Shown piece by piece: positions 52,627-62,640 of a stretch of DNA of 64,000 nucleotides. The position numbers were made by a program, and so were the translations under genes. The DNA is from Agrobacterium vitis (GTDB taxonomy: Bacteria; Pseudomonadota; Alphaproteobacteria; Rhizobiales; Rhizobiaceae), in assembly GCF_013337045.2 (NCBI RefSeq), contig NZ_CP118261.1, forward strand, positions 496,001 through 560,000. Direction: 5' to 3'. The notes beneath the pieces are model-generated. The model made no database searches. It was not told the DNA's origin and saw only the letters and a program-made list of their open reading frames with translations. How positions within the stretch are numbered: position 1 is the stretch's first letter; every line of letters starts with the position of its first letter.

Positions 52627-53625
52627 CTATATTGACCTTCCCGCCTCATCGAACCGGTGAAGGCATCCGTCCATCGGCTTAGCGCTGATGGTTTCACCGA
52701 TCCTTGGCTCGTAGCTGCCGCTGGTGCGTATGAGCAGCTTTCCATACAGGGCAGAGTCGATGGTGATAAAGGTATCGCTTCCAAGGCATTCCGCAGCCAC
52801 AACTGCACCGCTCCAGGCGTCCTGGTCCTCTGACAACACGAAATGCTCTGGACGGATGCCAATGGTTGTTGCTCCGTCTCGTTGGGCTGCCTCCCCCGAC
52901 ACGAGGTTCATTTGTGGCGAACCAATGAAGGCAGCAACAAACAGATTGGCTGGCCTGTGATAAAGCTCCAGCGGCGTGCCCAATTGCTCAAGGACGCCCT
53001 TGTTGAACACCGCAATTTTGTCGGCCATGGTCATGGCTTCCACCTGATCATGGGTGACGTAAACGGTTGTTGCTTTTAATCTTTTCTGTAATTCCCGTAT
53101 TTCCGAGCGCATTTGCACCCGCAGTTTGGCATCGAGATTGGAGAGAGGTTCATCGAACAGAAAAACCTTGGGGTCGCGGACAATGGCCCTGCCCATAGCA
53201 ACGCGCTGACGCTGCCCGCCTGAAAGAGCTGCGGGCTTGCGTTTAAGATATGGTTCAAGACCCAGGACCTCGGACGCCTTTGCCACGCGGGTGTTGATGT
53301 CTGCCGCAGAATGCCCTGCGAGCTTGAGGGCAAAACCCATGTTCTCGGCTACGGTCATATGCGGATAGAGCGCATAATTTTGAAACACCATGGCAATGTC
53401 GCGCTCGCGTGGGCTCAAGTCATTGATGCGAGTACCATCAATAAAAATATCGCCGCCGGATACCTCTTCCAAACCTGCAATCATCCGTAGGAATGTTGAT
53501 TTTCCGCAACCGGATGGTCCAACCAGCGCCAGGAACTCCCCGTTCCCGACTTCGAGATCCACACCGTGGATGACCTCCAAGGCCCCGTAATGCTTGCGTA
53601 AATTTTCAATCCGCACCACAGCCAT
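52627..53625 (-). CDS. Sugar ABC transporter ATP-binding protein, CUT1 (UgpC/MalK-like), copy 3
   Basis: A 332-residue ATPase for the alpha-mannoside importer. Walker [10 protein letters not shown], signature LSGGQRQRV, Walker [16 protein letters not shown] and switch THDQVEAMT are intact; the C-terminal regulatory part is short (about 100 residues). GGGAGGAAATC precedes the ATG. It is encoded divergently from the binding-protein and permease genes at 53810-56938, the only CUT1 ATPase here split from its partners by orientation. Its 184-base upstream gap carries promoters for both directions. Confidence 0.93.
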   Translation of the reverse strand: MAVVRIENLRKHYGALEVIHGVDLEVGNGEFLALVGPSGCGKSTFLRMIAGLEEVSGGDIFIDGTRINDLSPRERDIAMVFQNYALYPHMTVAENMGFALKLAGHSAADINTRVAKASEVLGLEPYLKRKPAALSGGQRQRVAMGRAIVRDPKVFLFDEPLSNLDAKLRVQMRSEIRELQKRLKATTVYVTHDQVEAMTMADKIAVFNKGVLEQLGTPLELYHRPANLFVAAFIGSPQMNLVSGEAAQRDGATTIGIRPEHFVLSEDQDAWSGAVVAAECLGSDTFITIDSALYGKLLIRTSGSYEPRIGETISAKPMDGCLHRFDEAGRSI

Positions 53626-53809
53626 GATTTCCTCCCAGACAAATCGCTTGACGCAAAACAAAAGTGATTTAATCTATTTATTGCGTTCAGGGAAGATGCC
53701 TGTTGAAGGAGACAGCAGGCATCGGAGGACGAAGCGGGGCGGAGACTTGCCCGCGATTGAGGGTTTAACGCATGGCACTCAGCGGCATGCGACTTTGGGA
53801 GGAGCACAC

Positions 53810-55105
53810 ATGAAGAAGAACAGGCATGCGTTGACGCTTGTCGCGCTGTTGGTTGCCCCCGTGGGCGGGAATGCCAGTGACATGATCACCGGCGACACGG
53901 TTGGCCCGGCTGACGCGCCCAATAAAATGACATTTCGCATGACGACCGATGGTCCGCGCAACAATGATCCGGTTGTCGCTGAAGGCTATGGCAAGCTGTT
54001 CAATCAGTTTATTGCCAAGCATCCCGGCTGGCGCATTGAATTGCAGATGATGACGGGGGACATCAGCCAGGAGCAGGCCCGCATGGTGGAGCAGGCCAAA
54101 TCCGGCAATGCACCTGATTGCGCTGCCGTGGACTCTTTCGTGCTGCCTGTTTTCAAAAAAGCTGGCGTGCTGAAGTCTTTCTCACCGTACTTTACTAAGG
54201 AAGAGATCGACCAGCTTTTCCCCTTCATTCGCGAGGGCGTTACCGGAGCTGACGGCCAGATTTATGCCTGGTGGTGGTCGACCGATCTGCGTGTTCTCTA
54301 TCGCAACAAAGAAATCGTTCCAGACGCGCCGCAGACATGGGACGAGACCAAAAAGGCTGCGCTGCACTCCGTGGAAGAGGGCATGGAAGGCATTCTGTTC
54401 AACGGCTCACGCTATGAAGGCACCACCTTTGACTGGCTGGCCAATTTCTGGGCCGAAGGTGGCAAGTTGGTCGATGAGAACGGCAAGCCGATCTTTGGCG
54501 AAGGTGCTGAGCGGGAAAAATTCGTCAAGGCGGTGAATTACTACCGCGACCTGGTGGAATCTGGTGCTGCCCCCAAGCGGGTGGCCACCATTGGCAATTA
54601 TGATGATTTCAATGCCGCCGCTGCCGCTGGCACCACGGCGCTGTTTGTCGGTGGAAATTGGCAATATGGCCAGTTGCAAGCCGCCCTTGAGCCGGAAGAA
54701 CTGGCCAAATGGACCTTCTCACCCCTGCCCGGTCCCACCAAAGATCAGCGCTCGACCGGCACAGGTGGCTGGACTGTTGCTTCTTTTGCCTCCGATCCGG
54801 CGAAAGTGAAAATGTGTGCTGATCTTGCCCGCGATGTCTATATGGGACCTGCCAATGAGGTTCAGGGGCAATTGCCAACCCGCGCGGACCTCTATGAGAA
54901 ATACAAGATTTTCTCCTCCGACATCAACAAGGCTTTCTCGGAGGCCCTCAAAGTCGGCCAAGCCCGGCCCGGCGCGCCGGTCTATCCCGAAATCTCCAAT
55001 CAGATTCAGATCATGATGGGCAAGGTATTGACGGGAACGCAAGCCACGGATGCGGCTGTCGATGAAGCCTTCAAAGCTTCGCTTGCGGCATTTGACAGCC
55101 ATTAA
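53810..55105 (+). CDS. Sugar ABC transporter substrate-binding protein, CUT1 (mannoside locus)
   Basis: A 431-residue periplasmic receptor. The signal peptide MKKNRHALTLVALLVAPVGG ends near NAS-DM. Family 1 features are FNQFIAKHPGWRIELQMMTG, IYAWWWSTDLRVLYRNKEIV and ALFVGGNWQYGQLQ. TTGGGAGGAGCACAC precedes the ATG; an upstream in-frame extension overlaps the divergent ATPase gene and was rejected. It is followed by a stem-loop and two permeases and then an alpha-mannosidase, so mannose-containing oligosaccharides are the expected ligand. Confidence 0.93.
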   Translation: MKKNRHALTLVALLVAPVGGNASDMITGDTVGPADAPNKMTFRMTTDGPRNNDPVVAEGYGKLFNQFIAKHPGWRIELQMMTGDISQEQARMVEQAKSGNAPDCAAVDSFVLPVFKKAGVLKSFSPYFTKEEIDQLFPFIREGVTGADGQIYAWWWSTDLRVLYRNKEIVPDAPQTWDETKKAALHSVEEGMEGILFNGSRYEGTTFDWLANFWAEGGKLVDENGKPIFGEGAEREKFVKAVNYYRDLVESGAAPKRVATIGNYDDFNAAAAAGTTALFVGGNWQYGQLQAALEPEELAKWTFSPLPGPTKDQRSTGTGGWTVASFASDPAKVKMCADLARDVYMGPANEVQGQLPTRADLYEKYKIFSSDINKAFSEALKVGQARPGAPVYPEISNQIQIMMGKVLTGTQATDAAVDEAFKASLAAFDSH

Positions 55106-55118
55106 CCGCTTGTTGAGA

Positions 55119-55142
55119 CTGCGGAGCCAAAGGGCTCCGCAG
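55119..55142 (+). other. Intercistronic stem-loop after the binding-protein gene
   Basis: CTGCGGAGCC pairs perfectly with GGCTCCGCAG around AAAG, 13 bases after the binding-protein stop and 33 before the permease start. A weak CTTTG follows. It is the most compact of the stem-loops found behind binding-protein genes in this window. Confidence 0.75.
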
Positions 55143-55175
55143 CGCTTTGTGGTCTGAATCCAATAGGTGCACTCC

Positions 55176-56099
55176 ATGGCAACACTCAGCTTTCAGGCAG
55201 GCAAACAGACGGGTGCCGCCCAAAGTCGGCACCGACCGAAGGCAGCGCCCTGGCTTATGCCGCTGATTTTGGTGCTCGGCATTTTCTACCTTTATCCAGT
55301 GCTGGATGTGCTGCGCCTTGCCTTCACCAGAGCAACACTGCTCGGGGATGACGGTGGCTACACCATCACAACATTGATCAACACGTTGACCCGTGCGGAA
55401 ATTCCGCAGATCCTGTGGGTCACGCTCACCTTCACGGCGGGGTCGGTGGTTGCGCAGCAACTGTTTGGCCTTGTGATCGCATTGGTGGTGGTGCGGGCCG
55501 AAAAACGGGGCTTGTTTGGTGCCACAATCCTGCGCACCACGGCGCTGATTGCCTGGGTGGTGCCGGGCATTGCTGGCGGCATTATCTGGAAAATGCTGTT
55601 TAACGAGGCTCCGTTTGGCGGGCTGAACAGCCTGCTCCGGCTTGTAGGGGCTGGCCCCGTGCAATGGCTCTCCGATCCCAACCTCGTGATGTGGTCGGTG
55701 GTGTTGTCGAATGTTTGGCGCGGCACCGCCTTTTCCATGGTGGTGATGTATGCCGCCATCAAGGCGATTGATCCGGTGCTTTACGAGGCTGCGGCTGTGG
55801 ATGGGGCGCGGGCCGATCAGCGACTGCGCTATGTCACCCTGCCACAGTTAACATCGGCCATTCTGGTCAATCTGATTTTGATCACCATCCAGACCCTCAA
55901 CACCTTTGATGCGATCATCTCACTCACCGGCGGTGGACCGGGACGGGCAACCGAAGTGCTGTCGCTCTATACGTTCAATGTGGTGTTTCGCAATTATGAT
56001 CTGGCGGCAGGCGCTGCGCTCTCCATCCTCATGCTGGTGATCTCGCTGACGCTCGCCTTGATCTATGCCGCCTTCCTGCCAAAGGGAGATGACCAATGA
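55176..56099 (+). CDS. Sugar ABC transporter permease, CUT1 (MalF-like, mannoside locus)
   Basis: A 307-residue inner-membrane permease. The first helix is PWLMPLILVLGIFYLYPVLD; the EAA loop reads YEAAAVDGARADQRLRYVTL near residue 205, followed by SLTGGGPGRATEVLSLYTFN. AGGTG lies before the ATG; a GTG three codons earlier is a possible alternative start. The stop overlaps the next permease start by four bases (ATGA), so the pair is translationally coupled. Confidence 0.92.
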   Translation: MATLSFQAGKQTGAAQSRHRPKAAPWLMPLILVLGIFYLYPVLDVLRLAFTRATLLGDDGGYTITTLINTLTRAEIPQILWVTLTFTAGSVVAQQLFGLVIALVVVRAEKRGLFGATILRTTALIAWVVPGIAGGIIWKMLFNEAPFGGLNSLLRLVGAGPVQWLSDPNLVMWSVVLSNVWRGTAFSMVVMYAAIKAIDPVLYEAAAVDGARADQRLRYVTLPQLTSAILVNLILITIQTLNTFDAIISLTGGGPGRATEVLSLYTFNVVFRNYDLAAGAALSILMLVISLTLALIYAAFLPKGDDQ

Positions 56100-56938
56100 A
56101 AGCCCGCACAAGTGAGCGCCTCGGTGATGCGTTGAGCTATCTTTTCATGGCCATTACCTTCGCCTTCTTCGCATGGCCGCTGCTGTGGCTTTTGTCTTTG
56201 GCGCTCAGAACCCGCAAGGAAGTGTTTCTGGGCGTCAGCCGCTTCATTCCCAAAGCACCGACGCTGGATAATTTTGCGATGATCCTGTCCTCGGACAAGT
56301 TCATCTCCTACCTGTGGAATGCGCTGAAGCTTTCATGCTTGTCGGCGGCAGGCTGCCTGATCGTGGCCCTGCCTGCGGCCTATGCCTTTTCGCGCTTTCA
56401 GTTCAAGGGCAAGGGCGCGTGGATGATGGCGCTGTTGTCGGTGCAGATGATCTCCCCGCTGGTGATCATGGTGCCACTCTACCGCTACATGGCGGCGATG
56501 GGCCTGCTGGACAGCCATTTCGGCACCACCATGGTCTATGTGGCCCTTGCCGTTCCGGTCTCGACCTGGATTTTGAAAGGCTCGATCGACGGCATTCCCA
56601 AAACCCTGGATGAAGCGGCAATGATGGATGGCTGCACCCGGTTTGGCGTGTTTATCCGTGTCATCCTGCCGCTGTCTACGCCCGGCATTGCTTCGGCCTT
56701 CATCATCGCCGTGATCAGCGGCTGGTCGCAATTTCTGGTGCCGTTCCTGCTGATCACCAAGGAATCCCTCACCCCGATTGGCGTCGGCATTTTCCAATAT
56801 GCCGGCACACAAAATGACTCCTCCATCCAACTCCTCGCGGCGGCCTGCCTTGTCTCGGTGGTGCCAGCCATCATCGCCTTCCTCTCGCTCCAGCGCCTTA
56901 TTCTTGGCGCGATGACCGCCGGAGCCGTGAAGGGCTGA
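56096..56938 (+). CDS. Sugar ABC transporter permease, CUT1 (MalG-like, mannoside locus)
   Basis: A 280-residue inner-membrane permease with first helix ALSYLFMAITFAFFAWPLLW and EAA loop DEAAMMDGCTRFGVFIRVIL near residue 180; the C-terminus SLQRLILGAMTAGAVKG is typical of MalG. AAGGGAGATGACC lies before the ATG. It forms the channel with the preceding subunit and is followed after 33 bases by the alpha-mannosidase gene. Confidence 0.93.
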   Translation: MKARTSERLGDALSYLFMAITFAFFAWPLLWLLSLALRTRKEVFLGVSRFIPKAPTLDNFAMILSSDKFISYLWNALKLSCLSAAGCLIVALPAAYAFSRFQFKGKGAWMMALLSVQMISPLVIMVPLYRYMAAMGLLDSHFGTTMVYVALAVPVSTWILKGSIDGIPKTLDEAAMMDGCTRFGVFIRVILPLSTPGIASAFIIAVISGWSQFLVPFLLITKESLTPIGVGIFQYAGTQNDSSIQLLAAACLVSVVPAIIAFLSLQRLILGAMTAGAVKG

Positions 56939-56971
56939 ACCCATCTTGTTGAAAGATTTTAGGAAATTATC

Positions 56972-59900
56972 ATGAGCTTAACCTACACCCAACGCCTTGA
57001 ACGGATCGAAGTTCGCAACGCAGAATTCCAGTTCTGGCGCGCCCGCAAAACAGTCGAACTGATCGGCTGGAATTTCAATGACCAACCCATTGCCGTTGGC
57101 GAGGCCTGGCCACACAAGACCCCACCCATTGGCTTCACGGCAGATGTGACCGTGCCGGAAGGCTGGCCGCTGGCAGACACCTATCTTTATCTCAACCTCG
57201 GCGGCGAAAGCCTGTTGAGCATCACAGCGCAAGATGGCTCTATCAAGCGCTATGGGCTGGATCCTTACCACCGCGAATTTGCAGCCCCTTCGCAGAGCTT
57301 TTCGCTCCATGCGCAATCCGTTCCGCGCCTGCCGTTTGGTGAGCCGGTACGCGCACCCAAGCTTGAACGGGCGGAGCTGTTCTGGATCGATCGTTCCGTG
57401 GACCGCATGGGACTGCTGATGCGCCAGATTGCCGAAGCACTCAGGGTCTTGCAAGGCCATGATGTGGTGCCTTATCTGCTGGATGCCGCAGAACAGGCCT
57501 TCTACGCCATCGATTGGCCATCAGCGACGGCAGACTATGTGGCGCGCACCGCCCCTGCGGTGATGCAGCAAAAGATCTGGCAACTGCCAGAGCTGAAACC
57601 CGACCCGGAAGGTCTGACCGACGCCCAGCGCGCCACACTGGATCAGGCCTATGAGGCGCTGATGGCGCGTCTTGGCGAACTTCGTGAACGCTTCCCTCCG
57701 CAGGGCAAGGTGGCATTGACCGGCCATGCCCATATCGATCTGTGCTGGCTGTGGCCCTATGATGAGACCCGCCGCAAAATGCGCCGGACCTTCCACACGG
57801 CACTGTCGATCATGGAAACATCGAAGGATTTCCGCTTCAACCAGTCCACCGCGCATTATTACTGGCAGCTTGAGGAGGATGATCCTCACCTGCTCGACAA
57901 AATCGTTGAGCGCGCCAAAGACGGCCAGTGGGAAACGCTGGGCGGCATGTGGATTGAGCCGGATACCAATATGCCCACAGGCGAAAGCCTGACCCGGCAA
58001 ATCCTCTACGGTCAGCGCTATTTCGAAAAACGTTTTGGCACGCGCCACAGTGTTTGCTGGCTGCCGGATTGCTTTGGTTTTGCCGGAGCACTGCCGCAGC
58101 TTCTCAAACAGGGCGGAATGAAAAGCTTCTTTACCATCAAGGTCAATTGGTCCGAAAGCAACCACATCCCCGCCGATCTGTTCTGGTGGGAAGGGCTGGA
58201 CGGCAGCCGAGTGCTGGCCCACTCGTTCGACAATCCCATGGAAGGCTATAACGGCTTTGTGCGCCCGGATTGCATCACGCCGACATGGAAAAATTATCGC
58301 CAGAAAGACCGGCACGACACGACGCTGCTGTGCGTCGGCTATGGCGACGGCGGCGGCGGCCCTAGCCCGGAAATGGTGGTGCGGGAAGAACAGCTTCGTG
58401 TGTTTCCTGCGATCCCGGAAGCCCGCTGGACCCGCGTGCACGACTTTTTTGAAGATGCCCATGCAATGGCGAAAACCACGCCCGTTTCCGTGTGGAAAGG
58501 TGAGATCTATCTGGAGCTGCACCGCGCCACGCTGACCACGCAAAGCGCCATCAAAAAGCTCCACCGCAAGGCCGAGCGCAGCCTGATTACAGCGGAAACG
58601 CTGGCATCCCTTGGCCATCTTCTGGGGGCCGCCAAGCCACGTTCGCTGGAGCCGGAATGGCGGGTGGTGTTGAAAAACGAGTTTCATGACATTTTGCCAG
58701 GCTCGTCGATTGCCGAGGTTTATGTGGATGCGAAAGCCGAGCTTGAGCAGGTGCTGATTGATGGTGCGGCTGCGCAAAAGGCGGCTGTTGAAGCCATCCT
58801 CAAACAAGTGCCTGAAGGCAATGATGGCGCGGTGCTGGTGATCAATCCCACACTGAGCGCCCGACCAATCCGGCTGACGCTGAATGATAAAAGCATAGCA
58901 ACTGACGGCATGGTACCTGCCCTTGGTGTGAGCGTTTTGCCCGCCGGCGCTCTTGGCCCCAAACCGGGCCTGAAGGCCACGCAAAACACGTTGGAAAATG
59001 ACATCATCAAGGTGACGCTGGCCGATGATGGTTCCATCGCCTCTATCCTGCACAAAACATCTGGCCGCGAAGCGGTCGAGGGTGGGGCCAACCGGTTGTT
59101 TGCCTATACGGCGGATAAGCCGCGCAATTGGGACGCGTGGGATGTGGAAGAGGATTACGGCCAAAAATCCGAGGAGTTGAGCGGATACGAATCCATCGAA
59201 CTTGTCGAAAACACCGCCCACCGCGCGGCCATCCGTATCAAACGCCGTTGGCGTGATTCCACTATTGTGCAGACCTTGAGCCTTGCTGCCAACGCTCGCC
59301 GTCTCGATATTTTCACCGAAATCGATTGGCATGAACGCCGCGTCATGTTGCGCACGGAAAATGGCGTGGCTGTCAGCGCCGCCCGCGCTACCTGCGAAGT
59401 GGCCTACGGCGTGGTGGAACGCCCCACCCATTCCAACACCTCGTGGGATGAGGCGATGTTTGAGGCACCTGCGCATCGGTTTATTGATCTGTCCGAGCCG
59501 GGGTTTGGCATGGCGCTGCTGAATGATGCCAAATATGGTCACTCGGCCCGTGGCAATGTGCTGGGCCTTTCCCTGCTGCGCTCGCCGATCTATCCTGATC
59601 CGTTGGCAGATGAAGGCTATCAATCCTTCACCTATGCCCTGATGCCCCATGAAGGCACATGGTATGAGGGGCAGGTGCGCGAAGAGGCCGATGATCTGAA
59701 CCAGCCGCTGATTGCCATTCCTGTGTCAGATAAAGCAGCGGGCGAATGGTGCCCTTTGCAAGCGGCAGGGCTGGAGGTTGCTCTCTCGGCCATCAAACCT
59801 GCCGAGGATGGCGATGGCCTGATCGTGCGGGTGTATGAGCCAGCTGGTCGCCGGGGCGGCTTCCAGCTTACACCACCTGAAGGTTGGGCGGTAAGCGGCG

Positions 59901-59995
59901 CACTCAGCATTTTGGAAGAACCAATGGAAGCGGTGGACGCGCACGCGCTAAAACCCTTTGAGGTGAAGAGTTGGCGTCTGTCGAAAACCGCTTGA
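56972..59995 (+). CDS. Alpha-mannosidase, glycoside hydrolase family 38
   Basis: A 1007-residue zinc-dependent retaining alpha-mannosidase. The metal residues lie in GHAHIDLCWLWPYDE (H254, D256), the nucleophile is D366 in CWLPDCFGFAGALPQLL, and H572 in KNEFHDILPGSS completes the zinc site. An N-terminal beta-rich part (residues 1-240) and C-terminal beta-sandwich regions match the bacterial/class II cytosolic type. No signal peptide is seen, so it hydrolyses imported mannosides in the cytoplasm. AGGAAATTATC gives the ribosome site. It is the enzyme of the operon with the binding protein and permeases, followed by a ROK regulator. Confidence 0.95.
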   Translation: MSLTYTQRLERIEVRNAEFQFWRARKTVELIGWNFNDQPIAVGEAWPHKTPPIGFTADVTVPEGWPLADTYLYLNLGGESLLSITAQDGSIKRYGLDPYHREFAAPSQSFSLHAQSVPRLPFGEPVRAPKLERAELFWIDRSVDRMGLLMRQIAEALRVLQGHDVVPYLLDAAEQAFYAIDWPSATADYVARTAPAVMQQKIWQLPELKPDPEGLTDAQRATLDQAYEALMARLGELRERFPPQGKVALTGHAHIDLCWLWPYDETRRKMRRTFHTALSIMETSKDFRFNQSTAHYYWQLEEDDPHLLDKIVERAKDGQWETLGGMWIEPDTNMPTGESLTRQILYGQRYFEKRFGTRHSVCWLPDCFGFAGALPQLLKQGGMKSFFTIKVNWSESNHIPADLFWWEGLDGSRVLAHSFDNPMEGYNGFVRPDCITPTWKNYRQKDRHDTTLLCVGYGDGGGGPSPEMVVREEQLRVFPAIPEARWTRVHDFFEDAHAMAKTTPVSVWKGEIYLELHRATLTTQSAIKKLHRKAERSLITAETLASLGHLLGAAKPRSLEPEWRVVLKNEFHDILPGSSIAEVYVDAKAELEQVLIDGAAAQKAAVEAILKQVPEGNDGAVLVINPTLSARPIRLTLNDKSIATDGMVPALGVSVLPAGALGPKPGLKATQNTLENDIIKVTLADDGSIASILHKTSGREAVEGGANRLFAYTADKPRNWDAWDVEEDYGQKSEELSGYESIELVENTAHRAAIRIKRRWRDSTIVQTLSLAANARRLDIFTEIDWHERRVMLRTENGVAVSAARATCEVAYGVVERPTHSNTSWDEAMFEAPAHRFIDLSEPGFGMALLNDAKYGHSARGNVLGLSLLRSPIYPDPLADEGYQSFTYALMPHEGTWYEGQVREEADDLNQPLIAIPVSDKAAGEWCPLQAAGLEVALSAIKPAEDGDGLIVRVYEPAGRRGGFQLTPPEGWAVSGALSILEEPMEAVDAHALKPFEVKSWRLSKTA

Positions 59996-60074
59996 AAAGG
60001 CTTTCGTCCCGCACGTCTATGGTGCATGGTTTCCCCGCCGCCGCAGTCCGGCGGCGAGGAGATTGACGATTACG

Positions 60075-61313
60075 ATGAGTTATTCCGGAGCCAATGGCGA
60101 GCAGGCCGCAGCCCTGAACAGGGCCATCATCCTGAACGCCATTCACCGTGGTGGGCCAATTTCGCGCACCGAAATTGCCAAGCTCTCGCGCCTCACAAAG
60201 CAGGCTGTCACCCGGATTGTCGATAAACTGCTGGATGAAGGCCTGGTGATGGAGGCGCGCCGCCGGCAAGGCTTGCGCGGCCAACCGGCCATCGAGCTGG
60301 AGATTGACCCGGAGGGGGCTTTTGCCATCGGAGCCAATATTGACCGCGATCACCTGACAATTGTGGCGGTGGATGCGGTGGGTAATGTGCGCGGGCGGAT
60401 TCATCATGAGGCGCGGTTTTTGCTGCCAGATGCCTTTGTAAAGCTGATGGAAGATGCCGTATCGTCCTTCCTGCGCCGCAAGGTTATTACAGAATCACGG
60501 CTTGCGGGCATTGGCCTTGCCATTCCCGACTGGCTGGGAGAGGTGCAGGTGATTGGCCTGCCAAACGCGTACAGCCATTGGAGCGGCTTTGACGTGCGTA
60601 CCGCTCTGTCGCATATCACCGACCACCCCATCTATATCGACAATGACGCCAATGCGGCGGCTTTGGGCGAGATTGAATATGGGCTGGGCACCGAGATGCG
60701 CAGCTTTTTCTATATTCTGATATCCGCCTGTCTTGGTGGCAGTCTGGTGATTGACGGTATGCGCCACAAGGGCGCAGGCGGACTGGGTGGCGAAATCGGC
60801 TGGCTGCCCACGGCGGTCACAACCGGTCCCTTTGCCGGGGAAACCAGACCGTTGGGCGATATGCTGTCCATGTTCGTGCTGCTCGACTACCTTGCCGACA
60901 ATGGGGTGGATGTTGCGACACCTGCGGATCTGTTGACGCTGGATGGACGGGGACGCGCCCTTCTCAGCGGTTGGCTGAAGAAAATGGCCATCAACCTTGC
61001 CGAAGCCGTCAGCGACATCGGCATGGTGGTGGACCCCGATGGCATTATTCTGGGCGGACGCCTACCTGTGCGGCTGATTGATGAATTGCTGCTCTACGTG
61101 CATGAGGAAATCAGTCGTCGAGGAGCCTTGGCCCCAAGCTTACACCGTGCGGCCGCCTCCGAGGATGCCGCAGCCCTTGGCGCTGCCGCCATGGCGCTCG
61201 CAGACCGGCTCTGTCTTCCCTCTGCCGATCCAGCGCATCTCAGTCGCTCACCGTTGGCGACAGCGATCCGGCCTTCATCGATCAATTCGGTTTTGGCAGC
61301 AGCAGTTCGATAA
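60075..61313 (+). CDS. ROK-family transcriptional regulator (copy 1)
   Basis: A 412-residue repressor with an N-terminal winged helix (LNRAIILNAIHRGGPISRTE, then LTKQAVTRIVDKLLDEGLVM) and a C-terminal ROK sugar-kinase-like domain (GANIDRDHLTIVAVDAVGNV, IYIDNDANAAALGEIEYGLG, GAGGLGGEIGWLP). The usual zinc-site cysteine cluster CxCGxxGC is absent, which points to a regulator rather than a kinase. GAGGAG lies upstream, preceded by a GC-rich hairpin (60036-60056). It follows the mannosidase after 79 bases and probably controls this locus with mannose or a related sugar as effector. Its 3' end overlaps that of the convergent ROK gene by 32 bases. Confidence 0.9.
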   Translation: MSYSGANGEQAAALNRAIILNAIHRGGPISRTEIAKLSRLTKQAVTRIVDKLLDEGLVMEARRRQGLRGQPAIELEIDPEGAFAIGANIDRDHLTIVAVDAVGNVRGRIHHEARFLLPDAFVKLMEDAVSSFLRRKVITESRLAGIGLAIPDWLGEVQVIGLPNAYSHWSGFDVRTALSHITDHPIYIDNDANAAALGEIEYGLGTEMRSFFYILISACLGGSLVIDGMRHKGAGGLGGEIGWLPTAVTTGPFAGETRPLGDMLSMFVLLDYLADNGVDVATPADLLTLDGRGRALLSGWLKKMAINLAEAVSDIGMVVDPDGIILGGRLPVRLIDELLLYVHEEISRRGALAPSLHRAAASEDAAALGAAAMALADRLCLPSADPAHLSRSPLATAIRPSSINSVLAAAVR

Positions 61314-62346
61314 ACGGTGCTATGGCAGCACCGTAAGCGGCGTCACGGTCTGGAAAGCTTAAAGGGCGTACGGGCGGTATCCAGGCTGCGGGCACAAAAT
61401 ATCGCTCTTTGCCCAGCCGAGCTTCAGCGATTTTGTCAATCAGCCGATCAATCACATCGGCGGGCAATTGTCCGCCCAGTAGCATGGCTCCCGGTGATAT
61501 AAAACCTGCAATGGTGACAACACCGTCCAGAAGCCGGCTGGCGGCTTGTTCAATCCAGCGATCAACCTCGCTTTCACCCTGTGCGGCAATGAAAGCCCTG
61601 TAAGACGCAGCACTCGCCATCATATCCAGCGTTCCTTCCGCCAGGCCGGGACGCATGGCACCAATTGCGCCCGCTCTGCCATGGGTGCCGCGATAAAAGC
61701 GGCCATTGATGATCAGACCCGCCTGCACCTGATCATCAATCAGGACCACAACTAGCCCACCTTCCGGCTCGCCAATGCCAAACAATCTCTCCCCTGCCAG
61801 CACCGCTTCGGGTTTGGACAAGGTAAAGCTTGGCAATTCGCCAAAAATAGCGCTCAACCCGTCATCCCTGCCCGCGTTCATTACCACCCCGACACCGATG
61901 GGGGCGGGAAAGCCTATCTCTGCCTGCACAATTTGCCTGATAGCCGCAAGCAAGGCTTCATCACACTCAAAGCGTTGATAAAGCACCATATCACCGGCGA
62001 GATTGCACAGCGCAAGAGAACCACCATTCTGGCAATGCTCGACACCAAGACCGTACGCGCCAGATGACACAAGCGAAAATTCCGCCGCTTTATAGCGTGC
62101 GGTAGTCTGGCGATTGCCTTTGCAGACAAGGCCCGCCGACAGCAGCCGTTGAAGAATGCCGGTAATGGCAGGCTCGGTGAGCTTAAGCCTTGCCGCAAGC
62201 TCCTGACGCGTCATCGGCCCTTCGCGTAGCAAAAGCGCCGAAACGGTGCGTCCGTTATGATCTGCGATATCTTCAGGACTGAGGCCCTGAGCATCGCGAT
62301 CCTCCAAGGGCCGAACCGTCTGATGCCTTACAAGTCGTCGTCCCAC
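61282..62346 (-). CDS. ROK-family transcriptional regulator (copy 2)
   Basis: A probable repressor of about 354 residues with an N-terminal winged helix (HNGRTVSALLLREGPMTRQE, then LKLTEPAITGILQRLLSAGL) and a C-terminal ROK-like domain (GVGVVMNAGRDDGLSAIFGE, FYRGTHGRAGAIGAMRP, SPGAMLLGGQLP). The ROK zinc cluster is missing and the central phosphate-binding motifs are weak. The start is uncertain: a GTG giving MGRRLVRHQTVRP is used, while the frame stays open 29 codons further to a GTG at 62433; neither has a strong ribosome site. It is convergent with ROK copy 1 and divergent from the peptidase gene, so it may control the latter. Confidence 0.82.
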   Translation of the reverse strand: MGRRLVRHQTVRPLEDRDAQGLSPEDIADHNGRTVSALLLREGPMTRQELAARLKLTEPAITGILQRLLSAGLVCKGNRQTTARYKAAEFSLVSSGAYGLGVEHCQNGGSLALCNLAGDMVLYQRFECDEALLAAIRQIVQAEIGFPAPIGVGVVMNAGRDDGLSAIFGELPSFTLSKPEAVLAGERLFGIGEPEGGLVVVLIDDQVQAGLIINGRFYRGTHGRAGAIGAMRPGLAEGTLDMMASAASYRAFIAAQGESEVDRWIEQAASRLLDGVVTIAGFISPGAMLLGGQLPADVIDRLIDKIAEARLGKERYFVPAAWIPPVRPLSFPDRDAAYGAAIAPFIELLLPKPN

Positions 62347-62640
62347 ACTCAAATTTCCATCGGCGATTTCATTGCAATCTTTGCTATCAGCAAAAAAGAA
62401 AGCAAACAGGCTTTGCTGCGTGCAGTCAATCACTCCCGTTCAAGTACCGACAGGCCCTACCTCAGTTTTTTACAATTCTAGGAAATCGCTGGTACAAAAT
62501 GTGTGGAGCGAACCCGTCAAGCGAAGATAACTGAGCTCGAATGATGCATTCTCTGACCCTTTCTCATCTAAACGATCTGCGATAACCACTATGCTGCGGC
62601 TAATAATAACCGATCTACCGTTGAACATTTCGAGGCATTG

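Noticed and set aside
57521..59650. Open frame of 709 codons on the minus strand, opposite the alpha-mannosidase
   Set aside because: It is fully antisense to a clear GH38 gene with all catalytic residues. Its translation has no recognisable domain and reflects the codon bias of the sense frame.
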